Shown piece after piece: positions 1-7,045 of a stretch of 21,099 nt of DNA. Source of the stretch: Betaproteobacteria bacterium (GTDB lineage: Bacteria; Pseudomonadota; Gammaproteobacteria; Burkholderiales; Burkholderiaceae_C). The stretch lies in NCBI GenBank assembly GCA_005882155.1, contig VBCQ01000017.1, forward strand, positions 1 to 21,099, in the 5' to 3' direction. The position numbers and the translations under genes are program-made. Position 1 is the stretch's first letter, and every line of letters begins with the position of its first letter. Below the pieces are notes generated by a model. It saw only the letters and a program-made list of their open reading frames with translations, was not told the origin of the DNA and searched no databases.

Positions 1-834
1 GAACAGCGCATAGAACTGGCCCGTGTACCAAACGACCGCTTGGCCCATCGTCAGGCCGACCAGCGCGAGGATCACGATCTTCAGGTTCTTCCACTGGCCG
101 AACGATTCGGTCAGCGGCGCCTTCGAGGTCTTGCCTTCGGCCTTCATCTTCTTGAAGGCCGGCGACTCGTTCATCGACAGGCGAATCCACACGCTGACGG
201 CGAGCAGGGCGATCGAGACCAGGAACGGCACACGCCAGCCCCAGTCGGCGAAGGCTTCTTCACCGATCCAGGTGCGGGTGCCGAGGATCACGAGCAGCGA
301 CAGGAACAGGCCGGCCGTCGCCGTCGTCTGGATCCACGAGGTGTAGCTGCCGCGCTTGCCGTGCGGCGCATGCTCGGCGACGTAGGTCGCCGCACCGCCG
401 TACTCGCCGCCGAGCGCCAAGCCTTGCAGCAGGCGCAGGCCGATCAGGATGATCGGTGCCGCGATGCCGATCGACGCGTAATTGGGCAGCACGCCGACGA
501 TGAAGGTCGACAAGCCCATGATCAGGATCGTGACGAGGAAGGTGTACTTGCGGCCGATCATGTCGCCCAAGCGGCCGAACACCAGCGCGCCGAAGGGGCG
601 CACGATGAAGCCGGCGGCGAACGCGAGCAGCGAGAAGATCACCTGCGAGCTCGGGTCGAGGTTGGAGAAGAACTGCTTGCCGATCAGCGCGGCGAGCGTT
701 CCGTAGAGATAAAAGTCGTACCACTCGAAGACGGTGCCGAGGCTCGAGGCGAAGATGACTTTCTTCTCCTCCGCCGTCATGCCACCGGACGTCGCGATCG
801 GCTTGCCGATCACGGTTCCTGCGTTGCCTGCCAT
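1..834 (-). CDS. MHS-family MFS metabolite:proton symporter (partial, 3' end outside window)
   Basis: This is the N-terminal 278 residues of an inner-membrane permease of the metabolite:H+ symporter branch of the major facilitator superfamily (relatives: KgtP, ProP, ShiA). The frame is open to the left edge, so the C-terminal part is missing. Visible hallmarks are FEWYDFYLYG (about 36-45) in the first helix, RPFGALVFGRLGD followed by GRK (about 79-96) in the loop between helices 2 and 3, and LQGLALGGEYGG (about 136-147) with a basic loop after it. Several hydrophobic segments are present. The ATG at 834 is preceded by AAAGGAG at 8 nt spacing. It lies 194 bp downstream of the isomerase gene on the same strand, with a repeat-rich leader between. 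The substrate cannot be read from the sequence; an organic acid or osmolyte is the family expectation. Confidence 0.93.
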   Translation of the reverse strand, partial: MAGNAGTVIGKPIATSGGMTAEEKKVIFASSLGTVFEWYDFYLYGTLAALIGKQFFSNLDPSSQVIFSLLAFAAGFIVRPFGALVFGRLGDMIGRKYTFLVTILIMGLSTFIVGVLPNYASIGIAAPIILIGLRLLQGLALGGEYGGAATYVAEHAPHGKRGSYTSWIQTTATAGLFLSLLVILGTRTWIGEEAFADWGWRVPFLVSIALLAVSVWIRLSMNESPAFKKMKAEGKTSKAPLTESFGQWKNLKIVILALVGLTMGQAVVWYTGQFYALF

Positions 835-841
835 TGGGATG

Positions 842-849
842 TCTCCTTT
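842..849 (-). promoter_or_regulatory. Strong Shine-Dalgarno site of the MHS transporter
   Basis: On the minus strand the sequence reads AAAGGAGA, with GGAG 8 nt before the ATG at 834. It fixes the start codon of the truncated transporter gene. Confidence 0.8.
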
Positions 850-856
850 GAAGCGA

Positions 857-875
857 GCACCACCCCTTGTGGTGC
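857..875. repeat. Perfect 7-bp hairpin in the transporter leader
   Basis: GCACCAC (857-863) and GTGGTGC (869-875) are perfect inverted arms around a 5-nt loop. The element ends 7 nt upstream of the Shine-Dalgarno site of the MHS transporter gene. There is no T-run after it on either strand, so it does not look like an intrinsic terminator. It could be a dyad operator or a leader RNA hairpin affecting ribosome access. The pairing is seen directly; the role is inferred. Confidence 0.55.
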
Positions 876-910
876 GTGTCGGCATCTTCAATGCAGGCTC
901 TGACCCACCC

Positions 911-960
911 CTGACGCGGCGCTGAACTCAGGCTGACGCGGCGCTGAACGCACGCTGACG
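911..960. repeat. 22-bp tandem direct repeat (two units plus partial third)
   Basis: Two adjacent 22-bp units, 911-932 and 933-954, share 20 of 22 positions (core CTGACGCGGCGCTGAAC), and CTGACG begins a third unit at 955. The array lies 77-126 bp upstream of the transporter start codon, where a promoter or activator site would be expected. A 22-bp period is close to two helical turns, which would place repeated binding sites on the same DNA face. It may equally be a simple tandem duplication. Confidence 0.7.
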
Positions 961-1028
961 ACTCAAGGGTGAACCCTGAGGATTCGTTTCTCGATGTGAG
1001 AGTCGCGCGTTTTCGACGCGCGAACGCG

Positions 1029-1667
1029 TCAGCGCTTCACGCCGGGCGGCGCGATCGACGCAGCGTCCCAATGTGCTGCATCGAACCACGCGTCGCCGCG
1101 AAGGTACGCGGCGAGCATGTCGAGCGAGTCGAAGCCCCAGAACATGCGGCCGTCGACCTCGAAAGTCGGCACACCGAACACGCCCTTGGCGACTGCTGCG
1201 GCAGTGGCCTCGCGAAGCTCTTGCTTGACTGCGTCGCTCGCCGGATCTCGCAGCGGCGCGAGCTGCTGCTGCAACGCAGTGAGTCGCTGCGGATCGTTCG
1301 GTGCCGCAGCGCCACGCCAGACATGACGAAACACCTGCTCGCAGACATAGCGGTTCGGCGTGCGGCCCTGAGGCGCGCTGGCGAGTGCGAGACGCAGCAG
1401 CGCGAGGGGATTGAATGGGTGCTGCGCTGGCGTCTGCACCGCGATGCCGTGGCGCTGCGCCATCCAATGAATGTGGCGAAAGGTCCAGGCGCGCTTCGGC
1501 TCGATCTCGGCCGGCCCCTTCTGCCCCCAGTGCGCGAGCAGGCCGGCGAACAGCACCGGCCGGTAGTCGACGCTGTAGCTGATCCCTTCGAGCGCTTGCG
1601 GCAACTGCTCGAACGCGAGGTAGGCGAACGGCGAGATCGGGTCGAAGTAGAAATCGATGTGCTTCAT
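1029..1667 (-). CDS. 2-hydroxychromene-2-carboxylate isomerase-like DsbA-family protein
   Basis: This 212-residue protein belongs to the thioredoxin-fold, kappa-class GST-like family of 2-hydroxychromene-2-carboxylate isomerases (NahD type), which act with glutathione in aromatic catabolism. The N-terminal strand-turn FYFDPISPFAYLA (about 6-18) carries the Ser-Pro-Phe/Tyr-Ala-Tyr-Leu signature, with a serine where DsbA proteins have a cysteine. GVFGVPTF near residue 170 is the cis-proline segment. Length is normal for the family. The ATG at 1667 overlaps the stop of the DUF1289 gene by ATGA, so it is probably translationally coupled as the last gene of the mvaB operon. No naphthalene-type genes are nearby, so the true substrate is unknown; a general glutathione-dependent isomerase or oxidoreductase is equally possible. 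Confidence 0.9.
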   Translation of the reverse strand: MKHIDFYFDPISPFAYLAFEQLPQALEGISYSVDYRPVLFAGLLAHWGQKGPAEIEPKRAWTFRHIHWMAQRHGIAVQTPAQHPFNPLALLRLALASAPQGRTPNRYVCEQVFRHVWRGAAAPNDPQRLTALQQQLAPLRDPASDAVKQELREATAAAVAKGVFGVPTFEVDGRMFWGFDSLDMLAAYLRGDAWFDAAHWDAASIAPPGVKR

Positions 1668-1879
1668 GATCGGCGCTCGCTTGGCGTGTTGATGACGATT
1701 CGCATGCGTTCGCGGCGTGGCGGCAGCAGCGCCCATACCGCGCGCTTTTCTTCGTCGTCGAGGCTGGACCATGCAGCGATCTCGGTCAGCGTGCGCATGC
1801 AGCCTTCGCACCAGCCCGTCGTCTCGTTGATGCGGCAGACGTTGGTGCACGGGCTCGGCACGGAGGACGCTGGGGTCAT
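1664..1879 (-). CDS. DUF1289 family small cysteine-rich protein
   Basis: This 71-residue protein has the DUF1289 pattern: C11-x3-C15, then C24-x2-C27, followed by RTLTEIAAW and a C-terminal basic segment. The four cysteines could bind a metal such as zinc or an Fe-S cluster; that is a family-based guess, and the function is not known. Both ends overlap neighbours by ATGA: its start overlaps the stop of the YbaK-type gene, and its stop overlaps the start of the isomerase gene. This position inside a fully coupled operon argues strongly that it is expressed. No signal peptide or membrane segment is present, so it should be cytoplasmic. Confidence 0.9.
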   Translation of the reverse strand: MTPASSVPSPCTNVCRINETTGWCEGCMRTLTEIAAWSSLDDEEKRAVWALLPPRRERMRIVINTPSERRS

Positions 1880-2367
1880 GCCTGCACCACGTCGACAACC
1901 GGCGCTGCGGTCAACACCTGCAGCTGCTGCGGGCTCAGCTGAAAAACGCCGTTCGGATGTCCGGCCGCAGCCCAGATCACGTCGAAGCGAAACAGCTCGC
2001 GGTCGATCAGCGTGACCGGCGGTGTTGCATGCCCGACCGGCGCGACGCCGCCGATCGTGTAGCCGGTGCTCGCCTTGACGAACTCGGCGTCGGCGCGCCC
2101 GACGGCACCGACCAAGGCCGCAACTTTCTTCTCGTCGACGCGCTTGTCGCCCGAGGTCACGACCAGCACCGCCGCGTCGTCGCTGCGCCGGCGGAAGATC
2201 ACGCTCTTCGCGATCTGGCCGACACCGATTCGCAGTGCATCGGCCGCCTCTTGCGAAGTGCGCGCGGCGACGTCGAGGTACTTCGGCGCATGCGGGTGAT
2301 GCAGCGCGGCCAACAGCTCGGTCACGCGGCGAAAGCCTTCGGGACGATCGTGCAGCGACTCGCTCAT
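1876..2367 (-). CDS. YbaK/ProX-type aminoacyl-tRNA deacylase
   Basis: This 163-residue protein has the YbaK/EbsC/ProX fold that hydrolyses mischarged tRNA in trans, such as Ala- or Cys-tRNA(Pro). Family signatures are the lysine in IAKSVIF (K54), which in this family sits near the aminoacyl-adenosine, and the GYTIGGVAPVGH loop (about 102-113) with the GxxP-type turn. Length is typical for the free-standing enzyme. The ATG at 2367 overlaps the mvaB stop by ATGA and the stop overlaps the DUF1289 start by ATGA, so the gene lies in the middle of a coupled operon. Which mischarged tRNA it edits cannot be decided from the sequence. Its link with leucine breakdown is only positional. Confidence 0.92.
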   Translation of the reverse strand: MSESLHDRPEGFRRVTELLAALHHPHAPKYLDVAARTSQEAADALRIGVGQIAKSVIFRRRSDDAAVLVVTSGDKRVDEKKVAALVGAVGRADAEFVKASTGYTIGGVAPVGHATPPVTLIDRELFRFDVIWAAAGHPNGVFQLSPQQLQVLTAAPVVDVVQA

Positions 2368-3269
2368 GCAGCCCGCTTCGCCAACAAGGCATTGCCGGAT
2401 CGCGACACCGGCTTGCGGCCGAGCAGGTTCGAGATGAATGCCGCCGCGTCGACGAGCTTGTCGATGTCGATGCCGGTCTCGATGCCGAGGCCGTTGAGCA
2501 TGAACAGCACGTCTTCTGTCGCGACATTGCCGGTCGCGCCTTTCGCATACGGGCAGCCGCCCAAGCCGGCGATGCTCGCATCGAAGGTCTGAATGCCGAT
2601 CTCGAGACAGGCGTAGATGTTGGCCAGCGCCTGACCGTAGGTGTCGTGGAAATGGCCGCTGACTTCGGCGATCGGATAGTGCCTCAGCGCGCGTTCCATC
2701 ACCGCCTGCACGCGCTTGGGCGTGCCGACGCCGATCGTGTCGGCGATGCCGCAATGGTCGACGCCGATGCCCCTCATCAGCCGCACGACGCGCTCGACTT
2801 CGTCGGGCGTGACCTCGCCTTGATAGGGGCAGCCGAGCGAACACGAGATCGCGCCGCGCACTTTGATGCGGTGCGCATGCGCGGCCTCGACCACCGGGCG
2901 AAAACGCTCGACGCTTTCTTCGATGCTGCAGTTGATGTTGCGCTGGCTGAACGCCTCGCTCGCCGCACCGAAGACGACGATCTCGTCGGGCCGCGACGCG
3001 AGCGCCGCTTCGAAGCCCTTCAGATTGGGAACCAGCACCGAATAGCGCACGCCGCTCATGCGCTGCAGGCCCGCCATCACCTGCGCGTTGTCGGCCATCT
3101 GCGGCACCCACTTCGGGCTGACGAAGCTGGTGACCTCGATCTCGCGCACGCCGGCGGCTTGCAGCAAATGAACGAGCTCGATCTTGTGCGCGGCCGACAC
3201 CGGTTGCTTTTCATTCTGCAAACCGTCGCGTGGACCCACATCGACCAAGGAAACTTGCGCTGGAATCAT
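2364..3269 (-). CDS. mvaB: Hydroxymethylglutaryl-CoA lyase
   Basis: This is the last enzyme of leucine breakdown. It cleaves 3-hydroxy-3-methylglutaryl-CoA to acetoacetate and acetyl-CoA in the cytoplasm. The 301-residue TIM-barrel protein has DVGPRDGLQNE at 10-20 (R14 and D15 match the catalytic Arg/Asp), SGHFHDTYGQ with metal-binding H206 and H208, and the loop GLGGCPYAKGATGN with catalytic C239. The H206-C239 spacing of 33 equals that of human HMGCL (H233-C266). It heads an operon of four genes, each overlapping the next by ATGA. It is separated from mccA by a small plus-strand gene, so it is probably transcribed from its own promoter near 3270-3360. It is also called liuE in liu-cluster nomenclature. 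Confidence 0.97.
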   Translation of the reverse strand: MIPAQVSLVDVGPRDGLQNEKQPVSAAHKIELVHLLQAAGVREIEVTSFVSPKWVPQMADNAQVMAGLQRMSGVRYSVLVPNLKGFEAALASRPDEIVVFGAASEAFSQRNINCSIEESVERFRPVVEAAHAHRIKVRGAISCSLGCPYQGEVTPDEVERVVRLMRGIGVDHCGIADTIGVGTPKRVQAVMERALRHYPIAEVSGHFHDTYGQALANIYACLEIGIQTFDASIAGLGGCPYAKGATGNVATEDVLFMLNGLGIETGIDIDKLVDAAAFISNLLGRKPVSRSGNALLAKRAA

Positions 3270-3293
3270 GACAAAAGTCTCGCTCTGGTTTGG

Positions 3294-3309
3294 CGCGCCG
3301 CGCGGCGCG
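3294..3309. repeat. 16-bp perfect GC palindrome in the mvaB divergent region
   Basis: CGCGCCGC and GCGGCGCG form a perfect 16-bp dyad without spacer, 25 bp upstream of the mvaB start and 60 bp upstream of the divergent small gene. The position suits an operator. In DNA this GC-rich, CG-dinucleotide palindromes arise easily by chance, so the role is uncertain. Confidence 0.4.
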
Positions 3310-3368
3310 GGGACGGCACCGCTACGCTCGCCATATCAACATACCGGAATTCGAGCAGGACACACGCC

Positions 3369-3701
3369 TTGGACGCCAATAACCGACTCCGCATCGCGAC
3401 GCGCATTCACTTTGCATTGCTGCGCCATCTCGGTGAAGGCATCGCCGTGGCGACGATGCTCGCCAACGATGCCGACGCGCGCGAGGTGCTGTGGGTGTGC
3501 GAGGCATCGGGCGATGCGGAGCTGATGTCGCTGGCCCGCAAGTTCATCCGCGCCAGCCGACCCGCCGCGCCGGTGCACGCCGCCGGCGCGCGTGCGGCCG
3601 CACCCGGTGGGCATGTGGCGCGCGACTCCGCGTGGGCGCACGACACCTCCGGCTTCGGCTTCACGCAGCCGCCAATCGCAGCAGCTCGCCGCCTTCGCTG
3701 A
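3369..3701 (+). CDS. Small hypothetical protein, probable TTG start
   Basis: This is an unrecognised protein of about 110 residues between divergent mvaB and convergent mccA. The proposed start is TTG at 3369, preceded by GAGCAGGA at roughly 8 nt spacing; no ATG gives a comparable N-terminus. The first 60 residues are rich in charged and hydrophobic residues in helix-like spacing (RIATRIHFALLRHLGEG) and third codon positions are almost all G or C, which supports real coding. The C-terminal 45 residues are low-complexity Ala/Pro/Gly/His. The last 41 bp overlap the 3' end of mccA on the opposite strand. The N-terminal half looks like a small helical domain; I do not recognise a family. The alternative is that the gene ends earlier or is not translated. 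Confidence 0.5.
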   Translation: MDANNRLRIATRIHFALLRHLGEGIAVATMLANDADAREVLWVCEASGDAELMSLARKFIRASRPAAPVHAAGARAAAPGGHVARDSAWAHDTSGFGFTQPPIAAARRLR

Positions 3702-5661
3702 CCTGGTCGCCGGCGGCGTAGAGCAGCTCTTGCACGGTGCCGTCGCGCGGCGCGGTGATCGTGTGCTCCATCTTCATCGCTTCCATCACCGCGAGCGGCT
3801 GGCCGAGCTTGACCCCGTCGCCGGGCTGAGCGAGGAACGCAATCAGCTTGCCGGGCATCGGTGCGGTCAGACGGCCGCCCTCGACGACGCCGTCGGCCGC
3901 GTGGGCAATCGGGTCGATCTCGTCGATCACGGCGTGGCCGTCGGGCGCGAAGATGCTGATGCGCTCGCCGGTCGCGTAGACCGTCAGCACATGGCGTTTA
4001 CCGGCGAGTGCCACGTCGTGCACATCGGCACCGCGTGAGCTCGCCGCGAACGGCCAGCGATCGGCGCCGATCGCCAACCCCATCGCGCCGTCGTGCGTGC
4101 GCTCCAGCCGCGCGACATGGTGCGCGCCCTGGGCTTCGAGGTCGAAGCGGCGCACTGCGGCGCCGTGCAATCGCCAGCCATCGCGGCGCGACCACGGGTC
4201 CGCGGTTTCCAAGGCGCGCTCATTCGCGAGCGCATGCGCGACGACACCGGCCGCAGCGACCGGCAGCGGCAGCGGCGCAGCGTTGAACAGCACGTCACGC
4301 TCGCGTTCGATCAACGCGGTGTCGAGGTCGGCCTGCGCGAACGAGCGGCTTTGCACGACGCGGCGCAGGAACGCCACGTTGGTGTGCAGCCCGACGATAT
4401 GGGTCTGCGCCAGCGCCGCGTCGAGCCGCGCCAGCGCTTGCGCGCGGTCGGCGCCCCAAACGATGAGCTTGGCGATCATCGAGTCGTAGTACGGTGAGAT
4501 CGCGTCGCCTTCACGGACGCCGTGATCGAGCCGGAGATTGCCGAGCTCGAAGCTCTTCGCGTCAGGCGGCGTGCGATAGACCTCGAGCCTTCCCGTCGCC
4601 GGCAAGAAATTCGCGTCCGGATTCTCGGCGCAGATCCGCGCTTCGATCGCATGGCCGTGAATGTGCAGCTCGCTCTGCTTCATCGGCAGCGGCTCGCCGG
4701 CCGCCACCCGCAGCTGCCACTCGACCAGGTCGAGGCCAGTGATCGCTTCGGTCACCGGATGCTCGACCTGCAGCCGCGTGTTCATCTCCATGAAGTAGAA
4801 GCGCAGGTCGCCGCCTTCAGCCGGCTCGGCGATGAACTCGACCGTGCCGGCGCCGACGTAGCCGACTGCCTTTGCCGCTGCCACCGCGGCTTCGCCCATC
4901 TCGCGCCGGCGCGCGTCGGTCATGCCGGGCGCCGGCGCTTCTTCGAGCACCTTCTGGTGGCGGCGCTGCACCGAGCAGTCGCGCTCGAACAGGTAGACGA
5001 CATTGCCCTGCGTGTCGCCGAACACCTGGATCTCGATATGACGCGGCCGCGTGACGTAGCGCTCGACCAGCACCGCGTCGTCACCGAAGCTGTTGATCGC
5101 CTCGCGCTTGCACGACGCCAATGCAGCGTCGAACTCGGCCGGCGCATTGACCGCGCGCATGCCCTTGCCGCCACCGCCCGCGCTCGCCTTGATCAGCACC
5201 GGGTAGCCGATGCGATCGGCTTCGCGCTTGAGCAGCGCGGGATCTTGATACGCCCCGTGATAGCCCGGCACCAACGGCACGCCGGCCTTGTCCATCAATT
5301 GCTTGGACTCGGCCTTCAGCCCCATCGCCTTGATCGCCGCCGGCGACGGTCCGATGAACACGAGTCCCGCGTCGGCGCAGGCCTGCGCGAAGTCCTCGTT
5401 CTCGCTCAGAAATCCGTAGCCCGGATGGATCGCTTGCGCACCGGTGACGCGTGCCGCTTCGATGATCCTGTCGCCGCGCAGATAGCTTTCCTTCGGCGAC
5501 GACGCGCCGATGTGCACCGCTTCGTCGCAAGCCAGCACATGCTTGGCGTTCGCGTCGGCGTCGGAATAGACGGCGACCGTGCGAATGCCGAGGCGTCTCG
5601 CAGTCGCAGCGACGCGGCAGGCGATCTCGCCGCGGTTGGCGATCAGGATCTTCTTGAACAT
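3661..5661 (-). CDS. mccA: 3-methylcrotonyl-CoA carboxylase, biotin-containing alpha subunit
   Basis: This 666-residue subunit carries the ATP-dependent biotin carboxylase and the biotin carrier of methylcrotonyl-CoA carboxylase (also liuD). It works with MccB to convert 3-methylcrotonyl-CoA to 3-methylglutaconyl-CoA. Domains in order are the biotin-carboxylase N-domain (1-110, with FKKILIANRGEIACR), ATP-grasp with the glycine-rich loop KASAGGGGKGM (158-168), the C-terminal carboxylase domain to about 450, and a C-terminal biotinyl domain with EAMKMEH (biotin lysine K630). The start at 5661 is chosen because FKKILIANRGEI is the conserved N-terminus and AGGTGAG lies upstream. Frames continuing upstream read through a palindromic repeat at 5683-5703. 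A propionyl- or geranyl-CoA carboxylase is a formal alternative, but neighbours mccB, liuC and mvaB favour the leucine pathway. Confidence 0.96.
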   Translation of the reverse strand: MFKKILIANRGEIACRVAATARRLGIRTVAVYSDADANAKHVLACDEAVHIGASSPKESYLRGDRIIEAARVTGAQAIHPGYGFLSENEDFAQACADAGLVFIGPSPAAIKAMGLKAESKQLMDKAGVPLVPGYHGAYQDPALLKREADRIGYPVLIKASAGGGGKGMRAVNAPAEFDAALASCKREAINSFGDDAVLVERYVTRPRHIEIQVFGDTQGNVVYLFERDCSVQRRHQKVLEEAPAPGMTDARRREMGEAAVAAAKAVGYVGAGTVEFIAEPAEGGDLRFYFMEMNTRLQVEHPVTEAITGLDLVEWQLRVAAGEPLPMKQSELHIHGHAIEARICAENPDANFLPATGRLEVYRTPPDAKSFELGNLRLDHGVREGDAISPYYDSMIAKLIVWGADRAQALARLDAALAQTHIVGLHTNVAFLRRVVQSRSFAQADLDTALIERERDVLFNAAPLPLPVAAAGVVAHALANERALETADPWSRRDGWRLHGAAVRRFDLEAQGAHHVARLERTHDGAMGLAIGADRWPFAASSRGADVHDVALAGKRHVLTVYATGERISIFAPDGHAVIDEIDPIAHAADGVVEGGRLTAPMPGKLIAFLAQPGDGVKLGQPLAVMEAMKMEHTITAPRDGTVQELLYAAGDQVSEGGELLRLAAA

Positions 5662-5682
5662 GCTCGTCTCACCTGTATTTCT

Positions 5683-5703
5683 CCCTCTCCCGGGGGGAGA
5701 GGG
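5683..5703. repeat. REP-like palindrome CCCTCTCCC/GGGAGAGGG between liuC and mccA
   Basis: The arms 5683-5691 and 5695-5703 are perfect 9-bp inverted copies around GGG. The element fills much of the 46-bp gap between the liuC stop and the mccA start, within the operon. A similar palindrome with arms CCCTCTC/GAGAGGG lies at 9591-9611. Such pyrimidine/purine palindromes are common dispersed REP-type repeats in Proteobacteria. Here it could form a stable mRNA hairpin that tunes expression of mccA relative to liuC. Confidence 0.65.
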
Positions 5704-5707
5704 GACA

Positions 5708-6508
5708 TCAGTCTCCAAGCCAAGAAGGCCTGCGCTTCTGAAGGAACGACTGCACGCCTTCCTTGCCTTCGTCGCTGGCACGCACGTCGGCGATGCGGCG
5801 CGCCGTGTCTTCGCGCAGCGCTGCGGTCAGAGGCTGACCGGCAACGTCCTGTACCAGCGTCTTGCACGCGCGCACGGCCATCGGCCCGTTGCCGACCACC
5901 GTCGCGACGATCTCGTCGATCTTGGCGTCGATCTCGTCGAGCGCACAGACCGCATGGACGAAGCCGAGCGCCTGCGCCTGCACCGCGCTGAAGCGCTCGG
6001 CGGTCACGAAGTAACGCCGCGAAGCCTGCTCGCCCAACGCGCGAATCACGTACGGGCTGATCGTCGCGGGCAACAGGCCCAGCTTGGCTTCGCTCAGACA
6101 AAATCCGGCCGCGTCGGACGCGACGAGCACATCGCAGACCGACGCGAGGCCGACGCCGCCGGCATAGCAGTCACCGTGGATGCGGCCGATCACCGGCACC
6201 GGACAGCGGTAGATGCTCCACAGCATCTCGGCGAGCGCCTGCGCATCGGCGCGGTTGCGCTCCCAGTCGTAGTCGGCCATACCGCGCATCCACGACAGGT
6301 CGGCGCCGGCGCAGAAGGCCTTGCCATGGCCGCCAAGCACGATCGCGCGCACGCTGCTGTCTTGCGACAAGGCGCTGAAGGCCTGCGCGAGCTCGGCAAT
6401 CGACGTCTCGTTGAACGCATTGCGCATCTCCGGGCGGTTGAGGAAGACGCGCGCCACATGCGCTGACGGCCGTTGCACATCGAGGGTGGTGTAGCTCATG
6501 AAGCTCAT
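5708..6508 (-). CDS. liuC: 3-methylglutaconyl-CoA hydratase (enoyl-CoA hydratase/isomerase family)
   Basis: This 266-residue crotonase-fold enzyme probably hydrates 3-methylglutaconyl-CoA to HMG-CoA, linking MccAB to HMG-CoA lyase. The oxyanion-hole segments are GKAFCAGADLSWM (62-74) and HGDCYAGGVGL (111-121). The stretch SEAKLGLLPATISPYV (139-154) is characteristic of the LiuC/AUH branch of the family. The start at 6508 overlaps the dinB-like stop by ATGA, which indicates coupling; a second in-frame ATG at 6499 would remove only three residues. It lies 46 bp upstream of mccA, with a palindromic repeat in the gap. The specific substrate is inferred from the operon and the SEAKLGLLPATIS signature; a general enoyl-CoA hydratase is the alternative. 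Confidence 0.93.
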   Translation of the reverse strand: MSFMSYTTLDVQRPSAHVARVFLNRPEMRNAFNETSIAELAQAFSALSQDSSVRAIVLGGHGKAFCAGADLSWMRGMADYDWERNRADAQALAEMLWSIYRCPVPVIGRIHGDCYAGGVGLASVCDVLVASDAAGFCLSEAKLGLLPATISPYVIRALGEQASRRYFVTAERFSAVQAQALGFVHAVCALDEIDAKIDEIVATVVGNGPMAVRACKTLVQDVAGQPLTAALREDTARRIADVRASDEGKEGVQSFLQKRRPSWLGD

Positions 6509-7002
6509 GTGGCCTCCGCCTGCAGCATCCAGACCAGGTCGATCTCGGGGCACGGGTGGCCCATCGCGGTGATCGCCGCAGTGATCTGGCCGCGGTGGTG
6601 GGTGCCGTGGTTGAACACATGACCGAGCGTCGGCGCGAACGGCAAGGACATCGCCACGCCCTTGGTCGATGTGTAGTCGAGCTTGCCGGTCCAGCGCGAA
6701 TCGGCGAGCGACTCGATCAACGGCAACCATCGCTGCGCGCCATCGATCAGCCGCTCGCGCAGCCGCGCGCGATCGGTCTCGACCTCTTCGTTCAACGCGA
6801 CTCGCGGCGACTCGCCGGCCGCGAAGCGCCGGAACCACAGCAGGTGGCCGACCAGCAAGTGATTCAAGGTGCCATGCACGCTCGTGAAGAACAGGCCAGT
6901 GTCGCGTCGGTAGTCGTCATCGGACAGCGAGTCGACATGCTCGTACAGCTTGCGCGTGGCCCAGGCGTTGTAGCGCGCCAGCGCGGCGAAGTAGTTCTTC
7001 AT
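6505..7002 (-). CDS. DinB family protein (putative metal-dependent enzyme)
   Basis: This 165-residue four-helix-bundle protein of the DinB/YfiT superfamily has the usual three metal-ligand histidines: H48 (LNHLL), and H132 and H136 in FNHGTHHRGQI. The N-terminus YFAALARYNAWATRKLYEH is typical of this family. The start at 7002 has GGAG at about 7 nt spacing; an ATG at 7014 would add four residues but would place the Shine-Dalgarno inside the gene. The stop overlaps the liuC start by ATGA, so it is cotranscribed with the leucine genes. DinB proteins include damage-inducible proteins and thiol-dependent transferases or isomerases. No specific reaction can be assigned here, and a role in acyl-CoA or thiol metabolism is speculation from context. 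Confidence 0.9.
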   Translation of the reverse strand: MKNYFAALARYNAWATRKLYEHVDSLSDDDYRRDTGLFFTSVHGTLNHLLVGHLLWFRRFAAGESPRVALNEEVETDRARLRERLIDGAQRWLPLIESLADSRWTGKLDYTSTKGVAMSLPFAPTLGHVFNHGTHHRGQITAAITAMGHPCPEIDLVWMLQAEAT

Positions 7003-7045
7003 CGGCGACTCCATCAACGGTGCTCGGGCGACGCGCCGGCCTAGC

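Noticed and set aside
4522..5991. A 489-codon plus-strand open frame antisense to mccA.
   Set aside because: mccA on the other strand carries all conserved motifs; the antisense product has no domain character.
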